Source: Agaricus subrufescens
Taxonomy: Eukaryota; Basidiomycota; Agaricomycetes; Agaricales; Agaricaceae
Assembly: GCA_029945375.1 (NCBI GenBank)
Contig: CM057059.1
Span: forward strand, 1,674,001 to 1,738,000
DNA: 64,000 bases
Direction: 5' to 3'
Numbering within the stretch: the first letter of the stretch is position 1; each line of letters begins with the position of its first letter. Shown piece after piece: positions 50,299 through 61,341 of this stretch. The notes under the pieces were generated by a model that was not told the DNA's origin, did not search any database, and was given only the letters and a program-made list of their open reading frames with translations. Position numbers and translations under genes: made by a program.

Positions 50299-53200
50299 TC
50301 AACCCCCTTCCAGATCCTCCTCCTCAAAAAAATCACGTGAAACCCAGTATGTCCACTCTGACATGCCATCCTCTGGATCGAGAAATCGAAATTCTACAAA
50401 ACATAACCCAGCCGAAGTGAACAAAACAGGGACTAGGTTGCCTGGAGATCGAGTTTTACAAGCTTCCAGTTGTCGCGCAAATCGGTCACAACAGAATCCA
50501 CATACTCCACTCTCACCACCGAAACGCATTGAGAACTTGGTTGACCAAGTTTGATCCTTTTCCACTTTCCGTTCACTATGCCATTGGTGCTAAACAGCGT
50601 AGGTTCAATAAGTCTCAAGAAACACAAATAAATTACGCACTAGACAAGACGAATCCCAAGGACCGGATACGTTTGACGTTGATGTGCCTGGACGGTAGAG
50701 CCGCAACTGTGCCTGGTGCGACATGCAATCAAAATAGAACATTTCCAGAGGCAAATGCTGGAGTAAGCCTTGTTCCGTTAACTCAGAACGACGAGATTTA
50801 TCCTAATATATGCTTTCAGCACTACAAACATAAAAGAACACATGAGCTTACAAACACAACTTCAGCCAAATTTTCAACCTTGGCTACATTCACCCGTTGG
50901 AAACAAGTGGCCAACAGGCGAATACAGAACACCGTATGAAACGCCTGTTCCTTACATTGAATACCTTCTACGACTCGCTCAATAGCCATTCTATAAATGA
51001 ACGACCTCATTTTGTCCTCATCCCACCGCTCATGCCACCCAGTCACTTCATCCGCGGGCCAAGTAAGCACCACATCTCCACCAATGTCTGGGCGAGGGAT
51101 TAAGCGCCCGATGCTCGGAACATCATAATCGAGATCATCAACATTAATGCCATCAGGAACCTGTTTAAGGATCCTGAACGCGCATTGAATGTAGAGATGT
51201 TGAGCTTCACGTTCGATGTTGGGTGAGAACCCAGATCGAGCAAAGTCGGATACGTAGTCGAGGAATGATTTATGGAAATGTCGGAGCTGTTCCTTGTGTG
51301 CTGTATCGCGGCTAGGGACGTCCAAGACAGAGCTGAGATGACGAAGAGCAGCATAAACTTCATCGGAGGTCATACCCAACCAGTTACATAGCACAATGAA
51401 CCGATTCCTGTGATAACGAAATTTTATTTCTTGCCAATCAGCAACCAACGCTAGCAAGATTTTCCGCATGTTCCCCCTCACTTTAGGTGAAACGTTCGAG
51501 AGGATTTGCGAGTACAAGGCATCAAGGAGTGCCATAGGGTGATCCTCGCGCGGAACGTGGGCCAATGGATGAGCGTCGATGACTTTCAATACATCCTTCA
51601 GCTGTTCTGTCGGGTCTCCAACCACTCGATCACCAATATATTTGACGACCGTACGGGCGTATATAAAAAGGCCTCCGGAAGCACGAGCGAGTCTCAAGAA
51701 GTCCTGCCCTCGGGGCCACTGCACTCGGAGATTGAGTGAAAACTCATTTCTGATCTTCGTTAGTTCATCACGAAGAAATCTTTCGACATCCTCGCGAGCT
51801 TGGTTGGAATCGACCCGGATTTCCTCCTTCTCGTATACAACTTGAGGGAGAGGTTGAGAAAAAAAAGATGTGATATGAGATTCGGGGCGGCTAGCAATTA
51901 TCCATACGATAGGCGAAGAGGGATATGCGAGGCAGAAGTCTGAAATGAGCTGGAGGAGATCGCGTTGAGTGTTTGGGTTGGTGCATTCATCAAGACCATC
52001 GATTATGAGCAAAGTGCGACCCGTCAAGCTCAATTGGGGATGGTGGATAAAAGGCTGGACAATGAATTTATAAAACTGCACAAACATTGATGAATCAAGG
52101 AGCGACGGATCACGATTAACCTCGTGTTCGATGAATTGGCGGTACAGTTCGGACTTTGCCGACAGCTGATAAGCCAGCGTTATTATCGCTTTGGTTCCAT
52201 CGCTGCGCCCATTGACAAAAAAAAATATTGAAGCACATAAGGTCACAGAAGGAAGCTGGAACTGAGCAACAGCCTCAGTAACGCTCTGCATGACAGCTGA
52301 CTTTCCCACTCCCGCTGCACCAAACACCCAGCGTAACTTCTTGTGACCAGTGCAGCTGACAATAAAGTGTAGGCATCGTTCTAAAATGGCGAGTCGAGTT
52401 CCAGGATGACATCGTGGGGGAGGGTAGCGAGCGGAGGAATCGAATGCCGCCCCAGGTATTGTTTTCTCCAGGAGCTTCTCCATGACTAGCACAGAAACCG
52501 TCAAGGGAAGTAACACGGGAATCAGAATTTCTTACAGTTATTTATGCCACCACTAACACTATTCGTGTAGATAACTATCAGTATTAGCCGGTCAACATTG
52601 GTACGTGAGATATGGGACAGGACATGCTGACCAGTATTCATAGTGCCCTCTACGGACACATTTCTTGAATCATAGATGTTCTGGACGCTGTAGAACGAGT
52701 TTGGACTTCGACCTTGAAGCTGAGGCGAATGCTAATGCGCAAGTAGTTCAAAACAGGCTAAGCTATTTGGACTACAGAATAGACCAGGGAAGCTCACCGT
52801 TGTGGGAGGCAGAGGCGAGAATTGTGAAGCCGTCACAGGGGCCTGCAAATGTTCATGATGGGCTTCATGGAAGTGAGCAGCCCGAGGGCTATTCATGAGA
52901 GGATTGGGAGATGAACCGCCTTGCTTGTGTGCGTGTATAGGAGCGGAAGGCTCGACTATAACTGGTGGTGTAGCAGGCGGTTGGTAAGGCGGGCCGTCCA
53001 TTGTAGGGCCAACTGGAAGGTGATCTGCAGTATCTTGAGCACTAGGGTTAGTATCACCTTGAGCAAATAACAATGAGATTTCAACCAGTGAACCACCGAA
53101 GATGAGTATACTTAGTTTCAGAGTCTCGAGACTCGAGGACGCAGAGAGAATGTCTCGTGCCCACCAGGAAGGGAAGGAGAGTTTGAGTCGTTTGTTGCAT

Positions 53201-53309
53201 TTTGGGATTCTGGTGAGTGTGCAGGTGTCGGTTGCAGGAGGAGGACTATGGCGAAGATGTAGCAGAGCACATCAGGCAACTGGAGAAGATACAGTAGATG
53301 GTCTGGCAT
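50299..53309 (-). CDS. NACHT NTPase, NLR-like, copy 5 (N-terminal exon uncertain)
   Basis: Well-supported exons are 53041-52798 (Pro/His linker), 52731-52536 (NIYDSRNVSVEGTMNTGQH and ending GGINN), 52485-50852 (NACHT), 50802-50641 and 50589-50299. Walker A is GAAGVGKSAVMQS and Walker B is TLLIIIDGLDEC with leucine variation; FHKSFLDYVSDFARS follows. The C-terminal domain has CGFCCDRFARQL and SEWTYW but ends with a shortened acidic tail. The likely first exon, from ATG 53309, reads MPDHLLYLLQLPDVLCY, three residues shorter than in NLR1-3. It meets a TGA before any good donor, so its junction to exon 2 is unresolved. The gene may use a different start or be losing its N-terminal motif. Confidence 0.72.
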
Positions 53310-53439
53310 TGGAAGGTGGGTAAGACGATGTATGGGCCACGACCAGCGAGGGCATTTGTGGCTGTTCCAGCGCTTGTTGCGGAGCACAACAGGAAGAACA
53401 TATTCCCAGGTGTGTCCCTATTTGGGCGAGGCTGTTCAA

Positions 53440-53830
53440 GCACTTCTGACGTCATAATACTGATTCCGTATTTGTACGCGGCCGACTTCCCCGCTCCCGT
53501 GGCACCGAACATCCATCGTATTTTCTTGTTGTTCTAGCAAATAATGCGGAAATGCAGGCTTCACTCCAGGGCCCTAGGATAGTGACCTGGGTACCGGAGT
53601 GACATCGCAGTTGGCTAGTTACGAGCGGAAGAGCTAAATGCTATCAAGAGCTCCTTAATGGCAGACTTCCAATAAACAGAACAATGACAGTTGATATTCC
53701 TTACAAATGTTTGTGCCGGGAGCCACTGCCGCCGTAAAACTGTAACTGAACTTTGAGGAGTCATCTACCGGTGACCATCTGCGCAACTGAATCTATGTTA
53801 CCTCATGCCTCCAAAGATTCTCATCTGGAC
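53440..53830 (-). pseudogene. NACHT gene fragment cut off after the P-loop
   Basis: Between NLR5 and NLR6 the minus strand shows remains of the same family. There is a stretch like the exon 3 end (SYSFTAAVAPGTN), an intron-like gap, then IKELL, SSSARN, a His-to-Tyr-altered PGT segment and IRWMFGATGAGKSA, with stops and shifts in between. After the P-loop the similarity ends near 53470 and sequence passes into unrelated DNA upstream of NLR5. This is a truncated duplicate. Confidence 0.6.
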
Positions 53831-53932
53831 TCGGTATCCACTCATTAAGAAAATTGCTTGAAAGAGTCGATTATATGAGATGGCATAATACTCAGCGACT
53901 GAACAGCTTGATGGATCTATTTAGAATGATTT

Positions 53933-56445
53933 TTATTCTTCTTCTACCGGATCGTTTTCTCCTTCCGGATCGTCTTCTTCTTCCGGATCGTCTTCTTCTT
54001 CTGGATCATCTTCTTCTTCCGAGTCGTCCCCTTCATAAGACCACAAATCGAAATTTTCCTCTTTAAAGATCCTCTCCCCTTCAACTAGATCCACTGTCTC
54101 AAACTCCCGGTAGTATCTCATCTCAGGATCTAAATACCAATACCAGAATGTGCTCATCTGACCCCGTCCTCTAATGTATAGTCCGGACAAGGCATTGCCA
54201 TTCGCATCATAGCGAAAAAGTGGGAGCTCCAGCGTTGTCGAGCTTGGGTGGTATTGTTGTATAACTCGAGTCCTTTCGAGTTTTGAAATGCCCTGTATGA
54301 ACGCGTGAAACATATAGTTGATGATATCACGCTTGAAATCACCTTACGAAATCGGTCAGCGCTAAAGCTGAGCATGTCGTGATGTGCTGTCGAAGACAAT
54401 ATGGTTCCTTGTACACTTTTCAAGGTGCAGGGGAAACCAAGATTCGAGCCCGATAGATAACCATGTACATCGAAGCCCTCTGATTGGATCATGAGGTATT
54501 TACGGTGATGCACGTAGCTGAACCTCCGGAGTAGTTCATCATCCAGATCATCATACGGAAAGAAGTTGTCGCGTAAACCTGTACCAATGATCTCATACAC
54601 AGAGTCCTTGATGACTGCATTCAGCCGTTCTGAGTCAAAAGGCCAGGAGAGTCCATAACGCGTGTCAGCAAATCTGGGATCGGCGTCTTGGGTCAACAAG
54701 TTCAGGTCGCCTGCTCTGGTAATTGAGCACAATTTCTGATAAATAAAGCTGTCAAGTTACATACTATTTTGTAAAGAATAAAACTTAGAATATTCCAGTT
54801 GAAGCGTAACAAGATGTTGAAATAACGTGTTGCGTATTGTTGAGGTAGTGACGCAAAACACACCTGAGCGAGTGGAGTCACAGAGAAAATCAAAAAATGA
54901 TTTATGATAGAATGACAACCAATCCTCTCGAGCAAGAAACGCTCCTGTTGCCAGTGTTAGGGAGAGACAGAGGTTTAACATTAATCTGGAGCGCACCAAG
55001 CGGACTAGGGTCCTCTTTAACTGTTGACATATCGTACTTTTTATGACAGCGAACGACGGCAACGAGCTCGCCGCACAACAGTTTTGTTTTTGCTTCGGTA
55101 AACCCAAGTGCATTTCCCACAGAACGTATCCCTATTGTTCCATAATTGTTACCGTCCATGCGTTGAAATACCATGAGCGAGAGAAGAAGTTGGATAGAAG
55201 GATGGAGCATGTTTGGGACGCGTTGTAGTATAAGAGTATAAAAAATGTCCAGTTCTTGGAATGGTGTCTTTGCTGAATCGTTATCGAAGCGTTGTTTAGA
55301 ACGTTCAACGACTATTTGGAGCAGCTCTTCTGGGTCGTATTGTGTATCCGTTCGACCAACAAAGCGAAGGATCGTCGCTGCATATATGTAAAGCCCTTGC
55401 GCCGCGTCTACAAGACAGTGGAGGTCTCGCTGTGAGGGCCAAGGATCAGACATTGTAATGGCACGATGACGAAGGATGTCCTGAAGACCAGATCGAAGGT
55501 AGAGTTCGATCTCTCGATCAATCCCAGTGGAGACAGGGAGGAAGGTAGAGACACAGAGGCATGCTGCTCTCGGATCTGCAAAGGCAGCTTCAATTCGAGG
55601 CTCAGGACGGCCGAAGAATGCCCATTGGAATGGAGTAGTTTGAGTGACCACCGAGTCTATAACAATCTCGATGATTTCCCTTTGAGCATCTTTATCATTG
55701 CATTCATCGAGGCCATCGATGAGGATGACTCTTTTTCCAATCGGCCTCCCAGTTTGCTCTAGTTCCCACAATGGCTCGATGATTAATTCTTTAAATTGAG
55801 ATTTCAACCGTTTCCTAACAAGAGTTGGATCAAGTTGCAATTTCTTGTTGAGAAGTATATGGTAGTCCGGGAATTTGGAGCAGAGCTGATATGATAATGA
55901 GGGGAAAAAGCGGGAATAATCACTGCACCCATGAATTGTAAAAAAGAATGATGCCCCGAGCTGGTGTTGGGAACGAAGTTCCTCGGCGCAGGTTTGTGCT
56001 ATAGCAGATTTTCCCACTCCAGCTGGGCCAGTCATTCGGTATATGGGCAAGGCGGATTGGGCTGTACCCCAGTAGACAATGTCTTCTATATATTGCGACC
56101 GAGTTCCGGGGAAGCATGAGGGTGCATATCGACGAGAATCTGAGTCAAAGGCAGCTTGTGGAGCAGATGACTGTCGAAGGACGTCGATACCTACAGCAGA
56201 AGTGTGAGACTTGATTCAAGGGTAACGTCATGACCTACCACTATGACCAGCTTGGTAGATGCTCTGGTCGCTAAATATGGCATTGGATATGATGAAGTTG
56301 TGTGCATTTGAGAATGCTTGCATGAGGGATTGCTACAACCATGAGAAACCGACGAGATAACTCGCACGTGTGATGATCCGGCAATTGCCTCATTAGCATC
56401 TGATGGAGTGGGTAGTTCAGGATCGGCCCACTTAAACCGCCTCAT
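53933..56445 (-). CDS. Divergent NACHT NTPase, NLR-like, copy 6, with acidic repeat tail
   Basis: Exons begin 56445-56368 (MRRFKWADPELPTP) and 56332-56239, holding LMQAFSNAHNFIISNAIFSD. The NACHT exon starts at 56190: IDVLRQSSAPQAAFDSDSRR, Walker A GPAGVGKSAIAQT and Walker B RVILIDGLDECND. FYHKSFFDFLCDSTRSG lies in another frame, so an intron or shift falls between about 55050 and 54940; I could not close the phase there. Two further introns (GTATGT near 54765 and GTGATT near 54352) lead to a C-terminal part with YWYLDPEMRYYREFETVDL. The final 28 residues are EEEDDP repeats. It lacks the LYLLQ start and the CxFCC tail of NLR1-5, so it is a separate subfamily. Confidence 0.65.
53936..54019 (-). 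repeat. Acidic minisatellite encoding EEEDDP repeats
   Basis: About four tandem 18-bp units, plus-strand form TCTTCTTCTTCCGGATCG with slight drift, encode the acidic C-terminus of NLR6. The unit is a multiple of three, so copy-number change keeps the frame. Confidence 0.75.
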
Positions 56446-58206
56446 CCAAATTTCGTAAGTCACGTACTGTCAAAGCGCGGCCAAGAGTAGTCGGCTGTGC
56501 GGGGTCAGGCGTTCGTGCGATGTTTGAACGAGTATGACAGTGAAGTAAGTTTGTTCTGTTTTTTGCTCAAGAGGCCCAAGAAAAGAAAAGATGCCCTGTG
56601 GGCCATAGGTGGCCGAACCAGTGTTTGTTTGATTGATGTACGCCCAGGCTTTACGTACCTTGCCGAGTTATACCAGGGTTTTGTGAATGGAATACAGATG
56701 ACGGTAGCCCCCTAGCGAAGAGAGTACCATCTGTGGAGGCTGGAGAAGGTTTTACAGAACGGCACCACCGAGGTCAGATATGCGCATTAGATGAGGAAAT
56801 GTAAGTACATACCCCCTTACCCCAAGCGGACGTTGGTGGTATGACGGTCATCCTGAGAAAGGATCATGATCATGACCTCGTGACTTGTAAGCTCGCCGAT
56901 CATGCAACTTCACACTTCTATTAATCTAGAAGCATCACCTCGTCAGCACCCTGACATACTCCCTTCCCGTCTGGCCGAGATAATACCAGAAGACTTGGAG
57001 CTGCGCGCCCGTATCCGGTCAGTATCTTCCGCAATTCATTTCGTATCATTCAGGTCGATTTACCAAAGCGATTGCCACTGTGAGGTTGGTATGGGATTCC
57101 ATTGAATGCACTGCACTAGCCATTTTAAGCTAGCAAGATATGGATAAAGAGTCAGATCTCTACTCGGATCATTCGCTTGATTACTCGTCTGAGCATTGAG
57201 GCTCATGCAACACTACGGCCCAATGACCTTCCAGAGAATTAGTTTGCACTCGGTTGCCGATCTTGAGCTCACGTAGGTTTCTCTGACCCGCAAAACCTTC
57301 CCTGAAGACTTGATCGTCACACCAATTTATAGTTCTTTGACGCCTCTAGTAGAAGTCTATACAGGGAGTTAATGTCAGAGACATTCTCGCTCCCGAACAT
57401 TATGGGGGGAAAAACTTGTATTCTGAATTGGCAATGATGTTACGAAGGATGATCGATAACTTGTCTCCCTAGCGGTCTACGAACATCAGGTGAGGCAGAG
57501 AAATCTCAGTCAGCATTGAGCGGTTTCATTTTTTTAGAGTTTCGGGTAAGATGTTGAATGACACGGACATTGAAGGGTTCCGTTGAATGTGAGTGTTATT
57601 ATCAATTGGTGGCTGGCGGGTGGCGTCACCTGGTCTGATCCGTGGCGCTATCATAACAGAGGGTAGATCCGTTCCCATGAGGGGCATCTAGCCCTACACG
57701 TTACATTCAGGTCTGGGTACGAGAACCGAATCTGATTGTTTCTGTGGCAGATGATCTCACATCCTCACAATCCATGGCTCTCCTCTACTAGTAGTCAAAG
57801 ATAATCAAGATGGATGGATTGACAATGGCAATCTGTGAGGAATGATTGCGATACAAATTGTGAAGCTGCTTTCGAGTCAGGTATCTTTACTATGTCGTAA
57901 CAAGGAGTTTAGTGTGGACGACCAGATGAAGGCTCCGGTGCGTGCAGCTATGCAATGGATTCCCACTTCCCCCGTTGCCGCATATCTCACCCTCTTTTCA
58001 ATTTCCCCGGCTACATTTAGTTGACATCAAATCAGCTTCTGGGTGTTTTGTTTTCAATCTTCTCATTGAAGCCGATGCCGATCCAATGGCACCGAATTGA
58101 AGATCTTGACTCAGAATCGCCTAACAGTCAAGCTATTACATTAAGTTTTGACTTGAGATGGTTTTTACGAAAGTATATATGATGCAGGCAAACTCGAAAC
58201 GAATCT
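56446..58206. other. Gene-free stretch between NLR6 and 7TM F
   Basis: About 1.76 kb with only short open frames lacking family features. Divergent promoters for NLR6 and 7TM F are expected at its ends. Confidence 0.4.
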
Positions 58207-59445
58207 ATGGCTAACAGTACGACAACTTTACAAGGAGAAGCACTCCTTGTCGCTCAACTCGAGCTTGTCACCCCCACGTCCGTGGCGGGCACCTTCTACG
58301 GCATTGCCTTCAGCCTTTTTTGTCTATATGTTCATTCTCTGGGTCCGCGACTTCAGGATGAGCATAGGAAAAAACAAGCAAAGTTCATGCTCGGATACAG
58401 TAGTATCATAATGCTCTGTGGACTTTTCGATCTAGTATCGAATATTTGGCTTGCTCAAGAGGCTTACATCAAACATAGCAACAGCCCCGGGGGCCCTTTT
58501 TCATACGAGACAGAAAATTATCATATGCCGCTTCTAGTAACCATGGCTGCATGTCAAATGGGAGTAGAAACCTTGACATTAGCAATCCAGGTATTTTATG
58601 GTATCCTGCCCAGTGTTTCCTGTAATCTCGCTGATTCTCGTACCAGATATGGCGAGTGTGGGTCATTTGGAATGCCACAAGATATGCGCTGTTGGTGATT
58701 ACACTACCTTCATTGTGTTTCGTGGCATTCACCGGTAGGTATTATCTCAAAAGCAATCTGTGTTTCCTCTAACTCAACACCCTCCTTCAGCGCTACGGTT
58801 GAGAACGAATATACTTCAAGCAACTCTACAGATCCCAAATCTTATTAAATTAGACGTCACCACCGAGGTAGTGGAGATTGCAATTCAAGGAGCCATGACG
58901 GCGTTGTGCACTATATTAATATCTTTCTATCTCCTTTTTCGGCATTGGCGTCAAAGAAAGCTAATTGGTATGGTGATATCGCGGCAGTCTGTACGAGCAA
59001 CTGATTCGAGTACCCTGACAGGAAAAGCTCAAGGATCTATCGGATACATGAAAGTTGTTTCTGTACTCATTGAATCATATGCCCTGGAATCAATGTGGTT
59101 GTTGCTTACTGCGATACTTTGGGATCAGGTTATATTACCTTTCTTTGTCGAGACTGTACGCTACATCCAGGTAGGTTCATGGCACTGCGGTATTAGTGGT
59201 TTATATTGAAACATATCTAGATAATCGCCTACCTCCTTGTGCAGTATCGCGTTGCCAGGGGAACCGCATATGAGTCTCGAAGAAGATCGTCTGGAAGTGA
59301 ACGCAATATTAGTTCGTTGCATTGGAACCATTCCAATCACGTTGAGACGCAATCCGAAGAGACTAGTGGGTCAGGTGGCAGGCTTCCCATCCCCGCAGGC
59401 TTGGAGGCGTCACATGCGCTGCATACTACTGGAGTAACTCAGTAA
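58207..59445 (+). CDS. Seven-transmembrane orphan family protein, copy F
   Basis: Exons 58207-58590, 58647-58734, 58791-58967, 59022-59170 and 59221-59445 encode 340 residues. Landmarks: TSVAGTFYGIAFSLFCLYVH, KQAKFMLGYSSIIMLCGLFD, loop SPGGPFSYETE, IWRVWVIWNATRYA, GAMTALCTILISFYLLF, VVSVLIESYALESMWLL and IIAYLLVQYRVARGTAYESR. The tail is the longest of the family and contains SSLHWNHSNHVETQ. Splice sites are all GT-AG. It is the right-hand 7TM flank of the NACHT array. Confidence 0.84.
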
Positions 59446-61341
59446 GGTAGTTACAGAGAGAATGTAGCACCGGAACGAGTCAAGCGAATACTATTATCTT
59501 TGAATCGATTATGAACGGGATTCGCCGATGGCGGCAGTCACAGTTCATATATCATCAAGTCACGCATCACCGTGACGTCCTCTTGCATTTTCCTTTAGCA
59601 TACGCGTACATTGCATGGATGAACTGTCTACCTCAATTGCATACACAAACCTGGGAAACTACGCAAACGGAGCCGCAACTGATACGCCAGCCAAATAATC
59701 CTCTGTCGCGTCGTAGAGCTGTTTTAGGATTGGGTGCCATGGCTTCTGTTATCATTCGTGTGGAGGGGGGACGGTTCTTCTCTCCCTGTCGCACACTTGA
59801 CACCGCATGACATTAAGAGCAAGGATGAACGAGTTCTCTCTGTCCCTAGCTATTCGTGCGTGCATGCTTGTTGTTGCTTTACGTTACGTTCTCATACTTG
59901 AGTTGTAGATGGGTTAATGACCGACAATTCTAGTCCTATCGGTTCAAACCTGTTCAACGCTTGCTCTTTTCGTGCACCACAACTCAAAGCTACCGCAGGA
60001 TGTTTGGCTTGTTGCGAGCTTCTGGATGCCGGTGTGAGTTCTCGACTCCATCGAACTTACATTTTTCGAACGCATCTACAGAGTTTCCACGATGAAGCTT
60101 CGGATCTAGACCTTGCTTTCGCGTAATTAATTATCACTGAAAGTTGGCGGTTCATAGGGCACAAATGGATGCACCGCCCCCACTCTCTTGACGTGTCGCA
60201 CGGACTCTAATAGGACGAGTAGCTACACGGCATTCAGTGATCGAACAGACCACCTAAACTAGGAGGAAGGGGTCGTTTGAGTTTATGCCTACGTGAGAAG
60301 TCCTAATTAATACCCTTGTGACAGCGATCTTGATGCTGACTTCTTTTCCTCCGTGGCATATAAGTTAGTAAAGCTGCAATTTAGTATCCACGTTCCTCTA
60401 TGTCACGCAAACTTTTAAAGCATAAGGAAACCTGCGAATACTATTTTTCCCGCTTTTCCATACTAAGTACTTCATCTTTAAACACTCCGTCAAGCGCTCA
60501 AACCCTCTTAGGGGATCGCCTCCCAATCCAGAGCTCCTACGCAGTAGTCTGAGTCTGACACTAGGCACTGTTCGATTTGTTGCTGGAGTAACTTCGTTAA
60601 GGACATGAAGAAACTATTGCAAAGCTACTAGTTGCCACTGTCAGTGAAACTTGAAAAATCTTTCTAATTTCGCGTCCCTGTACCTTATCTATTGTGCCTG
60701 CAAAACCTACAGTATCTCCACCACTCCGCTCACCAACAAGTATGCGGATATCGGCTTGGTTTATATTGATACCGCTTCCCCTTCATTCAGGATTACAATC
60801 GAGGAAACCCAGAAGAGCGTATGGAAGCATTGTCCACCACTCGTTCACGTTAACCCCACGGCGAACCAGACTTATGTGAAGTCACAAATATCGCCTTAAT
60901 CCTCTTATTTACACCATGATCGGGAGTAACTATATCGATAAAGTTATCGCCGTCTTGAACCCATGCAAGCGGGATCTCTTTTGTAGAAGTGAGTGCCAAT
61001 CGACTGCGCGCATTTTACAAGGTTCTAAATGCGGTATCATAGGATATCCGCTGCTGATAGCCAGGCAAATCGGAAGAGTTTCTTATCAAGCAAAAGTAGA
61101 GTAAGCCAGGCGGATAACGTATCGGAACTTCTCAGCCGAATACGGTGATACCTTTGCACTAACCAAGCTCGGTATACGCAGCCACATCACACGTGAGGCC
61201 TACAAACCAATGGAACATCTCATAGTTATACCCGATCAACTATCTCATCTACCTATTGCGGTGATGTGCATGCATATATATTACTGTTAATACAGAAGCC
61301 TCGCAGCTCATCCTTTCCTACTCTTCACCCGCACTCACTTG
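59446..61341. other. Gene-free stretch
   Basis: About 1.9 kb. Several short plus-strand open frames occur, none with recognisable features or splice support. The right end should hold the promoter of the flavin monooxygenase-like gene. Confidence 0.4.

Noticed and set aside
33431..56445. WD40, ankyrin, TPR or LRR repeats after NACHT
   Set aside because: Looked for in each copy; the sequence after NACHT ends in the small shared domain (NLR1-5) or an acidic tail (NLR6) without such repeats.
11442..59445. 7TM genes as STE2/STE3 pheromone receptors
   Set aside because: None of the pheromone receptor signatures I know are visible and no pheromone precursor (CaaX) gene was seen nearby; topology alone is not enough.
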